A DNA stretch of 64,000 nt from Chaetoderma sp. LZ-2023a (GCA_034401795.1 CM067363.1:28985880-29049879); one strand, 5' to 3'. Positions 1 through 11,797 are shown, numbered from the stretch's first letter. The notes: generated by a model not told the origin, from the sequence alone. A program made the numbers and translations.

Positions 1-19
1 CACGACACGACGATGTTTA

Positions 20-42
20 TGGCTAACCTGGAAAGGTCCATT
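20..42 (+). mobile_element. MITE-A terminal fragment
   Basis: Only the right terminus of a MITE-A copy is present; it ends in CTGGAAAGGTCCATT, the inverted-repeat terminus seen in full copies. The rest is absent or lies before the window. Confidence 0.5.
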
Positions 43-726
43 AGACACGAATTTATGGACAATGCGCATGTGCGTATTGTATTCTCTTCCTTAACATTTT
101 AAATTCAGACCGATTTAAGCACATTTGTGAGGTGATCATATCGTGATCATCCTATATTTCTCAACATGAGACCCTCCTCGTCTCATCATCATTATCATCC
201 TCATGTTCGTCCTCATCAGAACATCATCACCTTCAACATCATTATCATTAGCATAATCAAGCTCATCATCGTTGTCGTCGTCGTCATCGCCGTCAACGCC
301 GTCGTCTTCGTTGTCGGCGGCGACGGCGCGGCGTCTGTGTGTGTGTTGTAATATTTGAGGCGTTTATATGCTAGTTCCCAATGCTAGGGTCTAGACTCAC
401 GCCTGGCCTTTATGGTTTCTGTTGAATTCTTGTGAATTCTTGTGACGTCGGTTTGTGCATTAGCTTGTGTCTCTCTCTCTCTGTGTGTGTGCTGTGTGTG
501 TGTTGATCGTTGTCTCTCGATTTTGTCTCATGTTGCTGTTCTTTTCCATGGCTTTTTTTGTTGCTCCTCATGCTTGGGCGTGTGTAATGGGGATGGCCTA
601 ACCTGGACCTAACAGGGGTGGGTAAGGGATGGGGTAGGTGTTGGGTCGGGGGAGGTGCGTACGGTCTTATGACCTGATGCACCCAAGGGGGGGGGCTTTA
701 GGTCAGAGACCTCCCGGCCCCTTTGG
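43..726. other. no gene seen; low-complexity stretches
   Basis: There is a CAT/GTC-rich stretch at about 178-335 and a GT/CT-rich stretch at about 470-505. Open frames here are short and compositionally biased. I see no recognisable gene. Confidence 0.5.
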
Positions 727-769
727 GGGGAGTGGGGAGGTTGGGGTGTGGGGTCTTTCGGGTCCTGGG

Positions 770-1150
770 ACCCATTTGGTCTTCTGGCCATCATCCGAGC
801 AGGCACCAGCGCGCACTTGTTTGATTTTGATTGGTTAGGTAGCCCGTATGGTGACTGTGTCCGTCCGAGGACGAACTCGATCAGTCATCCGGGTTACATC
901 CCTCCATAGTCCCCTCGAAAATTCCGAAAGATTCTAATTCTAGCAATTTGGTTTTGGTTTTGTAATCCGTATGTTGCGTGGTTCCATCCGAGGAGGGATC
1001 CATTCAGCATCCGGTTTACTTTGACTATGCCGAAATTTCTTGCCTACCTAACCCTAGCTCACGTTCACACAGTGATGGGCACTGTGTGACGGGACCTCAG
1101 TTTAAAGTCCCATCCGAGAAGACTGTCCGGCGCGGCGTCTAGTATCATTA
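770..1150. repeat. diverged tandem repeat, about 122-126 bp period
   Basis: The motif GTCCGTCCGAGG at 859 recurs as GTTCCATCCGAGG at 981 and GTCCCATCCGAGAA at 1107. Two of the units continue into ATCCGGGTTAC or ATCCGGTTTAC. A weaker match, ATCATCCGAGCAGG, lies near 790. Units are well diverged, so this is an old array of unknown origin. Confidence 0.55.
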
Positions 1151-1738
1151 CCGGAAATATGATGAATGCATGCGAGTATGTCACATTTGACGAACAGACA
1201 ACTGACACAATTTCAATACCATCTCAGTAGCCACGACTGCTTTTCATTAGTGTTAAAAGGAAACCACTAGTCCTTAAGAACGGCTTATAATTCCCTTTCT
1301 CCGTCGTATCGAATTTTCATCATCTTTGTTAAAACACCAGCGACCCATGCTTGTACAAGCCGTTATGCTATCAGTATGGCAATTGCTTGTCCCTCAAACC
1401 ATCGGTGCGTGTATGTGAGTGCTAGCTGGCGATATACCGGCTTTGAACGTGTCTCGCCTATCCGAACTAGTCCACCAGATTTTCTACTTACAGACTCGGC
1501 ACAGTAAGAAATTGAAACAGTACTTTCCTGTGATAACTGAGAACACATTTTCGATCTTTGGTTTATACATATTTATCAGAGAAAGACAAAGACGCATTCG
1601 GCTGGCGAGTTCAATAAGCAACCATGTCTTCTATCTGTCGCCGCCGACACTCAAATAAGGTATCTGTCTGGAAATGTTTATTCTGGCAAATGGCAAATCC
1701 AATTTAGATGACATCCACAGCTCGTTTGTAACATACTG
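1150..1738. repeat. dispersed ~590 bp repeat, copy 1
   Basis: This block matches 10655-11250 over its length at roughly 75-80% by eye, for example TATGGCAATTGCTTGTCCCT and CACTCAAATAAGGTATCTGT in both. Both copies run directly into a CTG/TAC microsatellite at the same point, so the microsatellite is probably part of the repeated unit. No coding potential is convincing. Confidence 0.75.
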
Positions 1739-1768
1739 CTGCTTCTGCTGCTATTGCTATTACTACTA

Positions 1769-1827
<59 letters not shown>

Positions 1828-1862
1828 ACTACTACTGCTGCTGCTTCTGCTGCTTCTGCTGT

Positions 1863-1946
<84 letters not shown>

Positions 1947-2038
1947 CGCTGCTGCTGCTGCTGCCTCTGCTGTTACGACTACTACTACTGCTGCTGATGC
2001 TGCTACAACTACTGCTGCTGTTGCTTCTGTTGCTTCTG

Positions 2039-2120
<82 letters not shown>

Positions 2121-2121
2121 A

Positions 2122-2192
<71 letters not shown>

Positions 2193-2222
2193 CACTACCA
2201 CTACCACTACTACTACCACTAC

Positions 2223-2304
<82 letters not shown>
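1739..2304. repeat. complex (CTG)n/(TAC)n microsatellite
   Basis: About 565 bp of CTG and TAC triplets with a few interruptions. Long single-residue open reading frames on both strands are artefacts of the repeat. The right edge abuts the 3' end of LINE copy 1. Confidence 0.97.
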
Positions 2305-2500
2305 AAACCCCTATAAAAATCGGGTGAAATAGCAGGCTTTATTAATAGTATATGAATAACAATACAAACTTAATATATCAAAACAGTGCAAGCTAAGATA
2401 GTCTATTACCATATACCACACCCATGGCATAACTGGCAAAAAAACAACTTAATAAAGAGCTGATAACAAAATATAACTCAACAAAGCCATTACTATTTGC

Positions 2501-2800
2501 ACACCGTGTAGTAGTATGCCCAAATGGCGAGCATAGTTACCCAATAAGTGGTAAAGTGACTCATCAATAATTAGCAGTAAGTTACTGCTACTCATTGACG
2601 CCATTGAGCCGATTCATGACTGGCAGGCTAAGTAGATCATATGTGGTTTAACGTAGAACACCGTATAGTATTGGCCCAAATGGTGAGTGCAGCTCGCCAA
2701 CTAGTGGCGAGGTGACTCGGCAATAAGTAACAAAAAGTCACTCATTGACGACAGTTGGCCGATTCTTAAATACTGAGCAGGCGTAGTAGCCTTTATGTCG
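2501..2800 (-). repeat. 3' UTR tandem duplication, 157 bp period (LINE copy 1)
   Basis: Two diverged units start at 2501 (ACACCGTGTAGTAGTATGCC) and 2658 (ACACCGTATAGTATTGGCCC). Both continue through GCCCAAATGG, a shared SACTCATTGACG motif and GCCGATTC. The same two units with the same 157 bp offset occur in LINE copy 2, so the duplication is a family trait. Confidence 0.8.
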
Positions 2801-3171
2801 TAAAATGCACAAAGCAAAAGTATACAAACTATGACTACATAGATGGCGCTCTGGGTTCACATTTTAAATTTACGTCATTGTAAGTTTTTGAAAATTACCC
2901 TGGAACAAATACACCTACAGTAAACATTTACAACAGGATGTTAATTGTATATATGTAAGATGTCATACTCTGTTAACCTAATGAACTCGAAAGTCGGATC
3001 ACCTCCAGAATATTGACGCGATACTCAATTGATATTTAAATATACCGATTCCCAAGGTTAGGTTATTCGTCAAAATTATCATCTCCTAAGACATTGAAAT
3101 TTTAAAATTAACTCAATTAAATAAAATAAAATACCATATATCAAAATACAACAAGCAGCGAGTGTGCTAGC

Positions 3172-6116
3172 TTATACAAGTTCTGCTTCTGCTATTTTTA
3201 GATATCCATGTTCAATTGATACTAGGCCAGTTGTGCACCATATATCTTTAAATCTACTTTCCTTTCCATGTTCCACTAGCCTGTACAATTCAAAATGAAT
3301 GCAGTTTATTAACAATGATCGAAATATAGCTTGTCTGGCTCTTTGGTGGTTGTTTCCTGTTTTATCTCTGGCCTCTGAACACCGATGCTTCCAAATGGCC
3401 CACACTCCTACAGATACCAGGGTTACTAGCAATTCTTTCTCCTTGCTATTAATGATTCGTCCGATAGTTGAGCAATCTTTGAACATAATTGTTTCAGCAA
3501 TTAATTTCACATATTTGATTCCAAATTTAGCAAGGACCATATTCATATATACCCAAAGGCCTGTAGCTATACAGATGGTCTATTGTTTCCTATTTATTAC
3601 ATAATTATTACATAATAAACACCGGTCTGTACTTGTTATTTTGCACATATAAGTCAAATGGCCGACCCATAACCTTCGATGGAGTAATCGCCATGCCAGG
3701 TCCCATGCGTTTCCTGGTAGACAAGGTAGATGTATTGTCTTCCACGCATTTTTTCAGTTCTTTGGCGTGCATCCTAAATTGTCCCAATGCCTAACTGCAA
3801 CAGGAGTCTGTCTCCGACTTTGCATTAGCATTCCATACCAGGCTCTAGATGCCATGTTGTATTTTATATGCTCTGACTTAAATACTAATGTTGGTTGCAA
3901 CATATCTCTGTTGCCACGTGCTTTCGGCAATTTGAACCATTCACCAGGTATTGCATTCTTTATTCTAAGAAATAAGCGTTGGGCATCAGTATGCATCATT
4001 GACGTTTCTCTTGCTACATCCTGCATCGCAATACATTTGCGAGATTTTGGATTAACTAAATCACGTAAATATTGAATGCCATTTTTGGCCATAGAGGGCA
4101 AATATAATACAGCATCATTATCACGAATCAACTCGTTGCCCCAAAGAAGTTGCTCTAAGGCATCTTCCCAGAAACTGGGTTGTGGCATTGATCGTGTAAA
4201 TATCTTTAGAGCTTCGAGCTGTTCTTTATATACAGTTGGTATCTTCTGATGGTTAGGTGGCAGTTTATTGCACAAAAATAAACATTCAACTGGAAATGGA
4301 TCTACGTACCTTTGTAAAAGTGTCCTTGCAACACTTGACCAAGATGAGTTTGAAGTGAGTAACTTATTCAAGAATTTCAGTTTTAGCGTAGCACACTCTG
4401 CTAAAACATTAACCAGATCCAGGCCTGCATCAGCACTGTGCCAAGTTTTAATGTTAGTGCCCGAGTAATAATCTTATAGTCTACACAGAGTAGAAAGATT
4501 GGTCTATACTTCTGCATTTTATTTCTGTCACCCCTAATGTATATAAGCCGAACATCTGCTTGGGCCATCAATGGAGGGAGATGCCCTTGCTTAAAAATGC
4601 TAGCTGCTACTTCTTCTAATACTGGACCAAATATGTGCCAGAATGTTTGATAAAATTCGACTGGAAGTCCATCGCAGCCTGGAGACTTTTCTAACTTCAT
4701 ACCTTTGAGGGATTTTGTCAAATCATCAATTGTTAGTGATTGGTCATAACTTTCGCGACATGAATCTGGAAGTCTTTGCGTTATATTAGCTAAACTATCT
4801 CTAGTTGCAGCTTCATCACTAACCTCAGATTTATACAATGATTTGTAGAATTTGGATACTGTTTCCATCATCTCTGCATTTGAGGACACTGAAACACCAT
4901 CATTAGCCTTCAGTGAGCGCATTAATTTCTCTATACCTCTTGCTTTTTCCAAGTTACAAAAGTAACGTGTAGGCTTTTCGCCCTCGGTGCGGATTTGTGC
5001 TCTTGATCTTATTTTGGCCCCATCAAACTGATATTGCTCTATTCCATTTAGTCTACCTTTTAATTTAACTAATAGTTCATGATAATTATATTCTCCATCA
5101 TTAATTTTCTTATTAATTTTACACACCGACCTCTGAAGCGCCTTTTTACGCTTTCGCATTTCTCATGCTTTTCTGATGGAATACTGCCTTGAAATATGTT
5201 TCAGGTCGGATTTAGCATCCTCCCACCAGTCTGTTGTACATTCATACAAACCTCTCCTTTCATCCCAATGCCTCCAACAACTTTCTACACATTTGCGATA
5301 GCAACTATCTCGTAACAACGCTACGTTGAGTTTCCAAAATCCATCCCCTCGTTTGATCCAGTCAGCATTGTCTAATGTGATGAAAAACATATTGTGATCA
5401 GAGAAAGTTACTGGCTTTATGTTAGTCTTACACATGTAACCTTTCAATGAGTTTTCTACATAGATCCTGTCCAATCTAGATGCTTTCTTTCCATTGTTTG
5501 AAAACCAAGTAAATTCCCTGCCCTCTGGATTTTCAATCCGATGAGTGTCTAACAAGCTTTTATGTTCACAGATGTGTTTCAAAATATTATGAGATGTGTC
5601 ATTAAAATTAGACCTAGCATTTCTGTCTTTAGCTTCATCTAATATGCAATTAAAGTCACCGCCCATAATTATGGTTTCAGGCGTTCTGTCTTGAATTATT
5701 ATGGAAACATCATTTAGAAATTCACGACACAATTGATGAGAGGTTGACGCATAAAGACACATCAAATTTAAACTTGTGTTTAGTACATCAATTGATACAC
5801 AAATCCATCTACCATTTATATCTGATGACGAGGATATAACGTCAACATAGTTGGGACAGCGGGGCACGATAAGAATGGCCACTCCCGCACTATTGTCTTG
5901 TGATAAAGAATAAAAAATCTGCCCTTTTGAAATATTTTTGTGAGATTCATACACTTCATGTTTTTGAATTTTGGTCTCCTGTAGAAAAGCAATATCAACC
6001 CTCTCATTTGCTAATTCTTCAAGCAAGTGACGCTGCTTGACTTCGGTGTTTAATCCTCTGCAATTGATGGTGCAGATAATCATAATTAGTAAAATGATGT
6101 TTACAACCGCCATCAT
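3172..6116 (-). pseudogene. LINE copy 1 ORF2: endonuclease-reverse transcriptase, interrupted
   Basis: The ORF2 start is placed at the double ATG at 6116-6111 by homology with copy 2. The endonuclease spans about 6085-5350, with CTINCRGLNTE, LQETKIQ, GGDFNCIL, SRLDRIY and FSDHNMF motifs. A stop at 5163-5165 replaces an Arg codon of copy 2. RT motifs GCDGLPVEFYQTFW and NKMQKYRPIFLL follow. At about 4425-4435 the sequence jumps from the LTLKLG region to the region before NKLLTSNSSW, a deletion of about 920 bp relative to copy 2. This removes the catalytic YADD block and most of the palm. The C-terminal zinc region before 3550 is also shortened. ORF2 nicks target DNA and copies the element RNA; this copy cannot do the second step. 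Confidence 0.9.
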
Positions 6117-6117
6117 T

Positions 6118-7473
6118 AGATTAACTTGGTTTGTTTTTTTAGCTCGTTTATTAGACCATTTACTTAACCCTCCTGAGAATTCAATGTTTCCTAGTTCTAC
6201 CACAGCCAAACATTCATATTTGGAAATATCAGAATCATGGCGCAGTAGACGATATTTAACGCTTCTTGCCGTTACATAGGGAACTAACACTTCACCACCT
6301 TCTGATCGGTACATCACCATTTCATCTTTCATCTGTGAACTCTGTGTTTGTCTTGCCACATCTGATTCTGCAAGTGACATTGTATCATCATCCATATCAT
6401 TTTCCTCAATCTCAGATTCTGAGCTATTGTCTTCTTTCTGGCCCTTATTGCCACTTGATTTACATTTGGCAGCAACACCATTCCCTATAGCTTCAAACTG
6501 CCTTAGATCAATCGGGCTCGGCGGGAAATTGACAGAGCTTGCTGTTTTCTGTGACCTAAATTTACTCTGTCCTTAAGTCATCTTCTAAAGAGTAATGAGC
6601 TGCGTCTCCGTTACTATCATCATTCGTCTGCGTTTCATTTACATCCATAGTGGGCCCCACCACATTTTGATTAATTTCTGGGATTAAAGTTATTACCTCC
6701 TCTGATATTTCTATCTCATCATCTGCAGTTAGTTCAATAGGGTTTGCTGCCTTTTCTGTCTCCTTTATAATAGCATGAACCTCGATGGTAGCGTCTGCAG
6801 CGATGTCATCAGAAGCATTTGTCTCAGGTACATCCTTTAATATAGGATTGCGTACGTCTACTGTGGGGTTGTTTTTGTTGTTTTGACAGCGCCCTTTGAA
6901 TTGGCCAGTTGAACCACAGAGCAAACATTTATTTCTATTTGAGCAATCTGCTGCAAGATGGTCAGTACTAAGGCAGATTCTACATTCTTTTAACTGCACT
7001 CTATAGCATAAGGGCAGAACAAAGCTGCCATCAAGAGCCAATCTGTTTGGCAAAGGGCTAGCCACTTTTTCAAACCGGATGCGTCTTACACCATTCTCCA
7101 ACGTTCTGTCAAACGGATATGTTTCCCTTTCAATCTTCTGTATTTTACCATACTTTTTCAGTTCATTCATGATTCGTTCATCTGGAATCTCCAATGGAAC
7201 TTTCATTTTAACTAACAACCTATCCGACTCGATTTCTTTTACATTACACACTTCACCTTTCACAACAAGGACATCTTCTAGCAGCTTCTCCTTAATACTT
7301 TCATTCGCCATAGTCACATTCCATAAAGTTTTAGTAACATTGATAAGCCCCTGCAAAACAGCAGGTCCCGCGCCAACGACGTCCTTTAACCCATGATACA
7401 CGTCGATAGCCGTGACACCCCACCCCTTAGTTGCTATTTTAAGGCTTAGGGTACGCTTATAGAAGGTTGCCAT
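6118..7473 (-). pseudogene. LINE copy 1 ORF1: RNA-binding zinc-knuckle protein, frameshifted
   Basis: Start chosen at the ATG at 7473 (MATFYKRTLSLK), which matches the start of copy 2; an upstream in-frame ATG near 7617 lies in the 5' UTR. ORF1 proteins of L1-type elements coat the element RNA. The first knuckle is C-x2-C-x4-H-x4-C (CRICLSTDHLAADC). In the second, the His of copy 2 is Gln (CGSTGQFKGRC). A short deletion near 6577 shifts the frame; the normal C-terminal part continues through NDMDDDTMS and KYRLLRHDSDISKYE. In this copy that frame reads straight into ORF2 through NQVNLMMAVV, unlike copy 2, where ORF1 stops 4 nt before ORF2. Confidence 0.85.
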
Positions 7474-8042
7474 GAAGTTTTTAAAAAAGAGGAAACCCAT
7501 ACTACTCCTACTATATATAATGCCGATAATACAGATATATAATACCAAGACGTCAGGGAAAGAGCTAAACACTAAATAAATAGTGTCCCCTTTTGAAACC
7601 CTGACGTCTACCAACAAATATACGAATATAGAGTACAGTCGTATATTTTTTAGTTTGAACCACTTATTAAGTGGTTCACTAACACCTAACCGATTAAAGT
7701 GGTTACCTAATGTATATTAACATATTACAGTCATATATCTGTTAGTCTGTTCGAGTTGACCGGGGACAGCCAACTGACTATAAAGATTTATGTAATCAAA
7801 GAACGAGGCTTGCGCTTACAGATGACAGAGGAATTAAATCCACTCACTCAAGCGATCTAGCCAAATATAATGAGCTAACCAACGACCTATAGAAATAGCA
7901 TACTGATGCGGGGAGAAATGTATTGCATTGACCCCAGTAAGAGGAGCCCTATTAAATGGCGGAAACCGCCAGCTAAGAGGAGTGCCTTAAGAAAATGGAG
8001 ACACAAAATCCGCTCCAACAAAGACAAGAATTTACAAATTAA
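7474..8042 (-). promoter_or_regulatory. LINE copy 1 5' UTR
   Basis: Non-coding leader shared with copy 2. It contains the palindrome GAACCACTT-ATTAAGTGGTTC at 7657-7677, kept as a hairpin in copy 2 with a changed centre. Internal promoters of LINEs usually lie here; no specific promoter site is identified. Confidence 0.6.
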
Positions 8043-8045
8043 ACA

Positions 8046-8125
<80 letters not shown>

Positions 8126-8128
8126 CAA
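8043..8128. repeat. (ACGC)n microsatellite
   Basis: About 21 perfect tetranucleotide units directly at the point where LINE copy 1 loses homology with copy 2. Confidence 0.97.
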
Positions 8129-8479
8129 ACCACACCACCACCACCACACCTAATGACTGTTTCTATCATATACACCGGTGTTCATTATACGTAGTTCGTG
8201 AAGAATTCTGCTAATTACACGCATCTAGTCGTAAGTCAGATTCAACATTGCTGCAAACAGCATTTTTCTCTTGCTACCAACTAATTCCTGACATAGCTGT
8301 ATTTACAACTTATTTATGGATTGTTCGAAGACCGTTTATCCTCGTATAGCTTTTATATGCCACCTCGTATGTTCCACCGTAAGATTTCCATCCATGAATG
8401 CTTGCTGGATTTGAGGGATAGCTATAGGTACATCATGCCCTTCAAATAGAGGGGGTTGGAGGGGGAGGAGGGTGTGGGA

Positions 8480-8523
<44 letters not shown>

Positions 8524-8526
8524 TCG

Positions 8527-8591
<65 letters not shown>

Positions 8592-9067
8592 GAGAGAGAG
8601 AGAGCGCGAGAGAAAGAGAGAGGAGGCAACTCTGCCTTTGCGAGATGGTAGATCTTTTCTAGCTCTTGGCAGTTGAGCTTTGCATGGAATACCTTTGGTT
8701 CATGTGTTACGGCATTTTTAATGGACATGGGCTTGCCCCCTATGTGATTTGGCTATTTTTCGATCGGAACGGGATATGCGTAGGAACACAGGGTGTGAGG
8801 TGCAATGGGTGGGGTGGTATGTGGGGGCGACAACCACACCAGGTTTTTTTTCTGCCATACAGTATTGTATAGCGTCCCGTCAGTTTTGGCCCAACCCATA
8901 GTTTAGCCCCCATGACTAAAACACGTTCCTACGCCCATGAACAGTAACCGTATTATGCTTACTCGCAATAGCGATACAGTGACATAATTACAGTCAAAGT
9001 TGTCAATACAGCAATTCTAACAATAGGAACATAATTCCCTTTTTGACTGATCCAATAGTGCTGCCAT
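8129..9067. other. (GA)n microsatellite at 8482-8626; otherwise no gene seen
   Basis: A purine (GA)n tract with CGAG and TCGA interruptions occupies about 8482-8626. The flanking sequence has no recognisable coding region or element. Confidence 0.7.
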
Positions 9068-9069
9068 TG

Positions 9070-9071
9070 TA

Positions 9072-9121
<50 letters not shown>

Positions 9122-9122
9122 A
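9070..9122. repeat. (GAT)n microsatellite
   Basis: About 17 perfect ATG/GAT triplets. Confidence 0.97.
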
Positions 9123-9167
9123 TATACCCTTATCATTGCCTCTGAGCAATCGATCAAAGAGCGTATG

Positions 9168-9236
9168 CAAAGTAGTTCGTCGAATGGTTATAAAGTGTGC
9201 AACCTTTCAGTTTGAAAATTTAGGCTCGAATCCATG
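9168..9236 (+). other. possible tRNA-derived Pol III promoter (SINE head)
   Basis: AGTAGTTCGTCGAATGG at 9171-9187 resembles an A box, and AGGCTCGAATCC at 9222-9233 closely resembles the B box GGTTCGAATCC. The spacing suits a tRNA-like promoter. No full cloverleaf or poly(A) tail was found, so this is a weak call. Confidence 0.3.
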
Positions 9237-9239
9237 GAA

Positions 9240-10026
9240 TCTAAATTCCAGGAAGCTGGTAAACTGATGAATTAAAATACCAAATTTGACTGAACTGCTA
9301 CCTGTGCTTGGACACTATCAATATTTTGTGCCCATTGCCCATTTGTCCAGCTTATTATGTGTTCGACTACGACCCATCTGCTAACATGATAAGCGGTGTA
9401 GTTAAGAAATAACGTAACATATAAAAAAAACCTGTACTGTTGAATATTTTGAGGATAATTGGTTTGGAAGACATTGCTGCATATGGCAGCAATGTCTTCC
9501 AATCCAATTATCCTCAAAACATTCAACAGAACATTACTTACTAAATAACATGTCTCTGTTTTTGTTTCGGAAATATGCCCACTTATTTCCGATCTCTTCT
9601 GTAAATATAGAATATTCCATCACAACATACACACATCATATATATGAGCTGTTCCTCCCGCATTTAAGTGTGATACCAAGAAACTGTAGATTTGCAATCT
9701 TTTCATCATCTCAATTGTTACCTCATACATAAATTCGGCACCCCGATTCGAGGATCCTCCGTACGTCTCGGCTATCATCCCCCCTCCGCGCGTTAATTTA
9801 TTTCCTCATTTCCTGTAAAGAAATATCGCTAAGCGCTGTTGCTATTGCGTGTGATTTTCCATCCTCGATCATTGACGTCATTGCCAGCAAGCATGGCACC
9901 AGAAGTTCATGCGTTAGTATGGCAATATTATGTCTGAAGAATGTTGACTCGCCGAAGATCTTAAAATGATTTACGATGTATGTTTTAAGTAATTAAGAGC
10001 AATTATAATGAGACCTAGATGACATA
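9240..10026. repeat. duplicated block D, copy 1
   Basis: Matches 12360-12998 in the same order, for example TCCAGCTTATTATGTRTTCG, TTTGCAATCTTTTCATCATC, ATTTCCTCATTTCCTGT and TTAAGTAATTAAGAGCAATT. Copy 1 holds an extra long hairpin at 9437-9529 that copy 2 lacks. Non-coding. Confidence 0.8.
9437..9529. repeat. stand-alone H1 hairpin (variant stem)
   Basis: Near-perfect inverted repeat: CTGTTGAATATTTTGAGGAT and onward to an ATAT centre near 9480, then the complement ending ATCCTCAAAACATTCAACAG. The outer 14 bp match the MITE-A hairpin, but the middle stem (GGATAATTGGTTTGGAAGAC) differs while staying paired. Confidence 0.85.
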
Positions 10027-10031
10027 ACCCA

Positions 10032-10053
10032 TCTTGTGTCAACTTAACCCTTT
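10032..10053. mobile_element. MITE-C terminal fragment
   Basis: CTTGTGTCAACTTAACCCTT matches MITE-C termini at 27642 and 61893. It directly abuts a MITE-A copy, so MITE-A probably inserted next to or into it. Confidence 0.45.
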
Positions 10054-10490
10054 AATGGACTTTTCCAGTTTATCTATCAATCATATGAAGTCATAATCAA
10101 CTACGCGACATGTAGGATGATGTCATAATCAAAGACGTCATGAATTACGTAGATAAATTCGCCACGAACGCTTAATTGGTACCGGGCTAAGCGTTGGCGT
10201 AGATAAGTTCGTCACGAGTGCTTATTTAATGCTGGACTAAGCATTGTTGTACAAATTCCAAGTTTACTATTTAATACACATGCTGTTGAATATTTTGAAA
10301 CTATTTTGACTGGCGGATATTGCTGCCATAGGCAGCAACAGCAGCCAGTCAAATTAGTTCCAGAATATTCTACAGCCTACCTGCATAGTTTCCTGAAAAT
10401 TGATGGTCAGGGAGTTCACAACACGGTCAAAGTGTGGGTGTAGCTTAGCTAGAGATGGGCGAGGCATATCTAAAACTAGAAACGTCCATT
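10054..10490 (+). mobile_element. MITE-A copy
   Basis: Termini AATGGACTTTTCCAGTTT and AAACTAGAAACGTCCATT are inverted. The order is: CRE-like end (GACGTCATGAATTACG), AATAAA-like stretch, central hairpin around 10290-10370 with GCTGCCATAGGCAGC, then a GATGGGCGAGGC box. It also carries an internal duplication of the GTAGATAARTTCGYCACGA segment. Confidence 0.85.
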
Positions 10491-10509
10491 GTCAAGCCAA
10501 CCGAGTATG

Positions 10510-10578
10510 TCGTAGTGGTCGTCGTGGTCGTCGACGTCGCAACCGCGGCCGCCGTCTTTGTCGTCTTTGTCGTCTTCA

Positions 10579-10630
<52 letters not shown>

Positions 10631-10640
10631 AGTCGTCGTC
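10510..10640. repeat. (GTC)n microsatellite
   Basis: GTC-rich with interruptions at first, then an almost pure run of about 20 triplets at 10577-10630. Confidence 0.95.
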
Positions 10641-10654
10641 TACTATTATTGCTG

Positions 10655-11250
10655 TAAATATGATGTATGTGTGTCGGCCAAAATGGCTAGAATGTCACGT
10701 TTGGCGGAACAGACAACTGAGACAATTTCCGACCATATCACTAGTTACGACTTCCTTTCAACCCTGTTAAAAAGGAAATCACAAGTCCTTCGGAATGGCT
10801 TACCAGTCCACTTCTGTGTAGTATCGAATTCTCATCATCGCTCTTAAAACACCAGCAGACCAATGCTTGTACAAGCGGCTATGCTATCAGGAAATATGGC
10901 AATTGCTTGTCCCTCAAACCACCGGTGTGTGTGTATGAGCGCTAGCCCGACGATATTTGTCGATTTGGCAGTGTCTCACCGCCGAACGATTCCACCAGAG
11001 TTTCAACTTACAGACCAGGAACAGTAAGAAATTGAAACGGTATTTTCCTGTGATAACTGAGTACAGAATCTTCGATCTGTGGTTTATACATATGGCAGAG
11101 AATGACAAAGACGTTTACGGCTCGCGAGTTTAGTAAGCAATCCTGTCTTCTGTTTGTCGCCGCTGACACTCAAATAAGGTATCTGTCTAGAAATGTTTAT
11201 TCTGGCAAATGCATTTATATGAGATCCACAACTTGTTTGCGACATACTGC
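10655..11250. repeat. dispersed ~590 bp repeat, copy 2
   Basis: Homologous to 1150-1738, in the same orientation and again followed by CTG then TAC triplets. No supported coding content. Confidence 0.75.
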
Positions 11251-11360
<110 letters not shown>

Positions 11361-11444
11361 CTGCTATGGCACTGGGACTGCTACTGGTACTGCCACTACC
11401 ACTATCACTACCATTACTTACTACTACTGCTACTGCTACTACGT

Positions 11445-11797
11445 AACCAACTACGTGACGTGTAGGATGACGTCATAAACATGACATTATGAATGACTCG
11501 ATATATCCCATTTTTAACGCTTAATAGTCAGACACGTTATACGAATTGTATGTATATACCATTTAATAAACACTCTGTTGAATATTTTGAAACTAATTTG
11601 GCTGGGCGATGTTGCTGCCATAGGCAGCAACAGCACCCAGCTAAATTAGATTCAAAATATTTAACAGCTTACCTGCATAGTTTTCCGGAAATTGATACTC
11701 AGGGCGTTCAGAGATCAATCGATCCCAACACGGACGACGTGTGAGTGGAGCTTAGATAGAGATGGGCGGGGCAAAGCTTAAACTGGAAAGATCCATT
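11445..11797 (+). mobile_element. MITE-A copy, left end truncated
   Basis: Starts at the CAACTACGTGACGTGTAGG part of the CRE end, directly after the TAC microsatellite. It has the full hairpin (GTTGCTGCCATAGGCAGCAA near 11613), GATGGGCGGGGC and the terminus AAACTGGAAAGATCCATT. The left terminus is missing. Confidence 0.85.

Larger units (their letters stand above)
2305..8042 (-). mobile_element. L1/Tx1-like LINE, copy 1 (defective)
   Basis: This minus-strand non-LTR retrotransposon aligns almost throughout with the copy at 31511-38369. In element order it has a 5' UTR (8042-7474), ORF1 with zinc knuckles (from 7473), ORF2 with APE endonuclease and RT (6116-3172), and a 3' UTR ending at 2305 where (TAC)n begins. 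Homology with copy 2 stops at about 8042, where an ACGC microsatellite starts, so the extreme 5' end is missing. The RT has a large internal deletion and both ORFs are interrupted, so this copy cannot be autonomous. The C-terminal zinc region and the ORF1 knuckles fit the L1/Tx1 group; the clade is inferred from motifs only. Confidence 0.93.

Noticed and set aside
851-890. Hammerhead-ribozyme-like string GTCCGTCCGAGGACGAAC
   Set aside because: Stem II can be drawn, but the required CUGAUGA and GAAA core residues are not present and the neighbouring units do not restore them.
1674-2332. Long frames encoding poly-Leu, poly-Ser, poly-Val, poly-Cys/Tyr on both strands
   Set aside because: All are translations of CTG/TAC microsatellites. 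The same applies at 10400-10850, 11102-11478, 26682-26992, 30704-31545 and 63205-63750.
8043-8128. ACGC array and other regular repeats as a CRISPR array
   Set aside because: There are no unique spacers between repeats and the DNA is eukaryotic in character.
10054-10490. A fixed target-site duplication for MITE-A
   Set aside because: I compared flanks of the better copies (10054, 13009, 25874, 44526) and found no consistent duplication, so superfamily assignment is left open.
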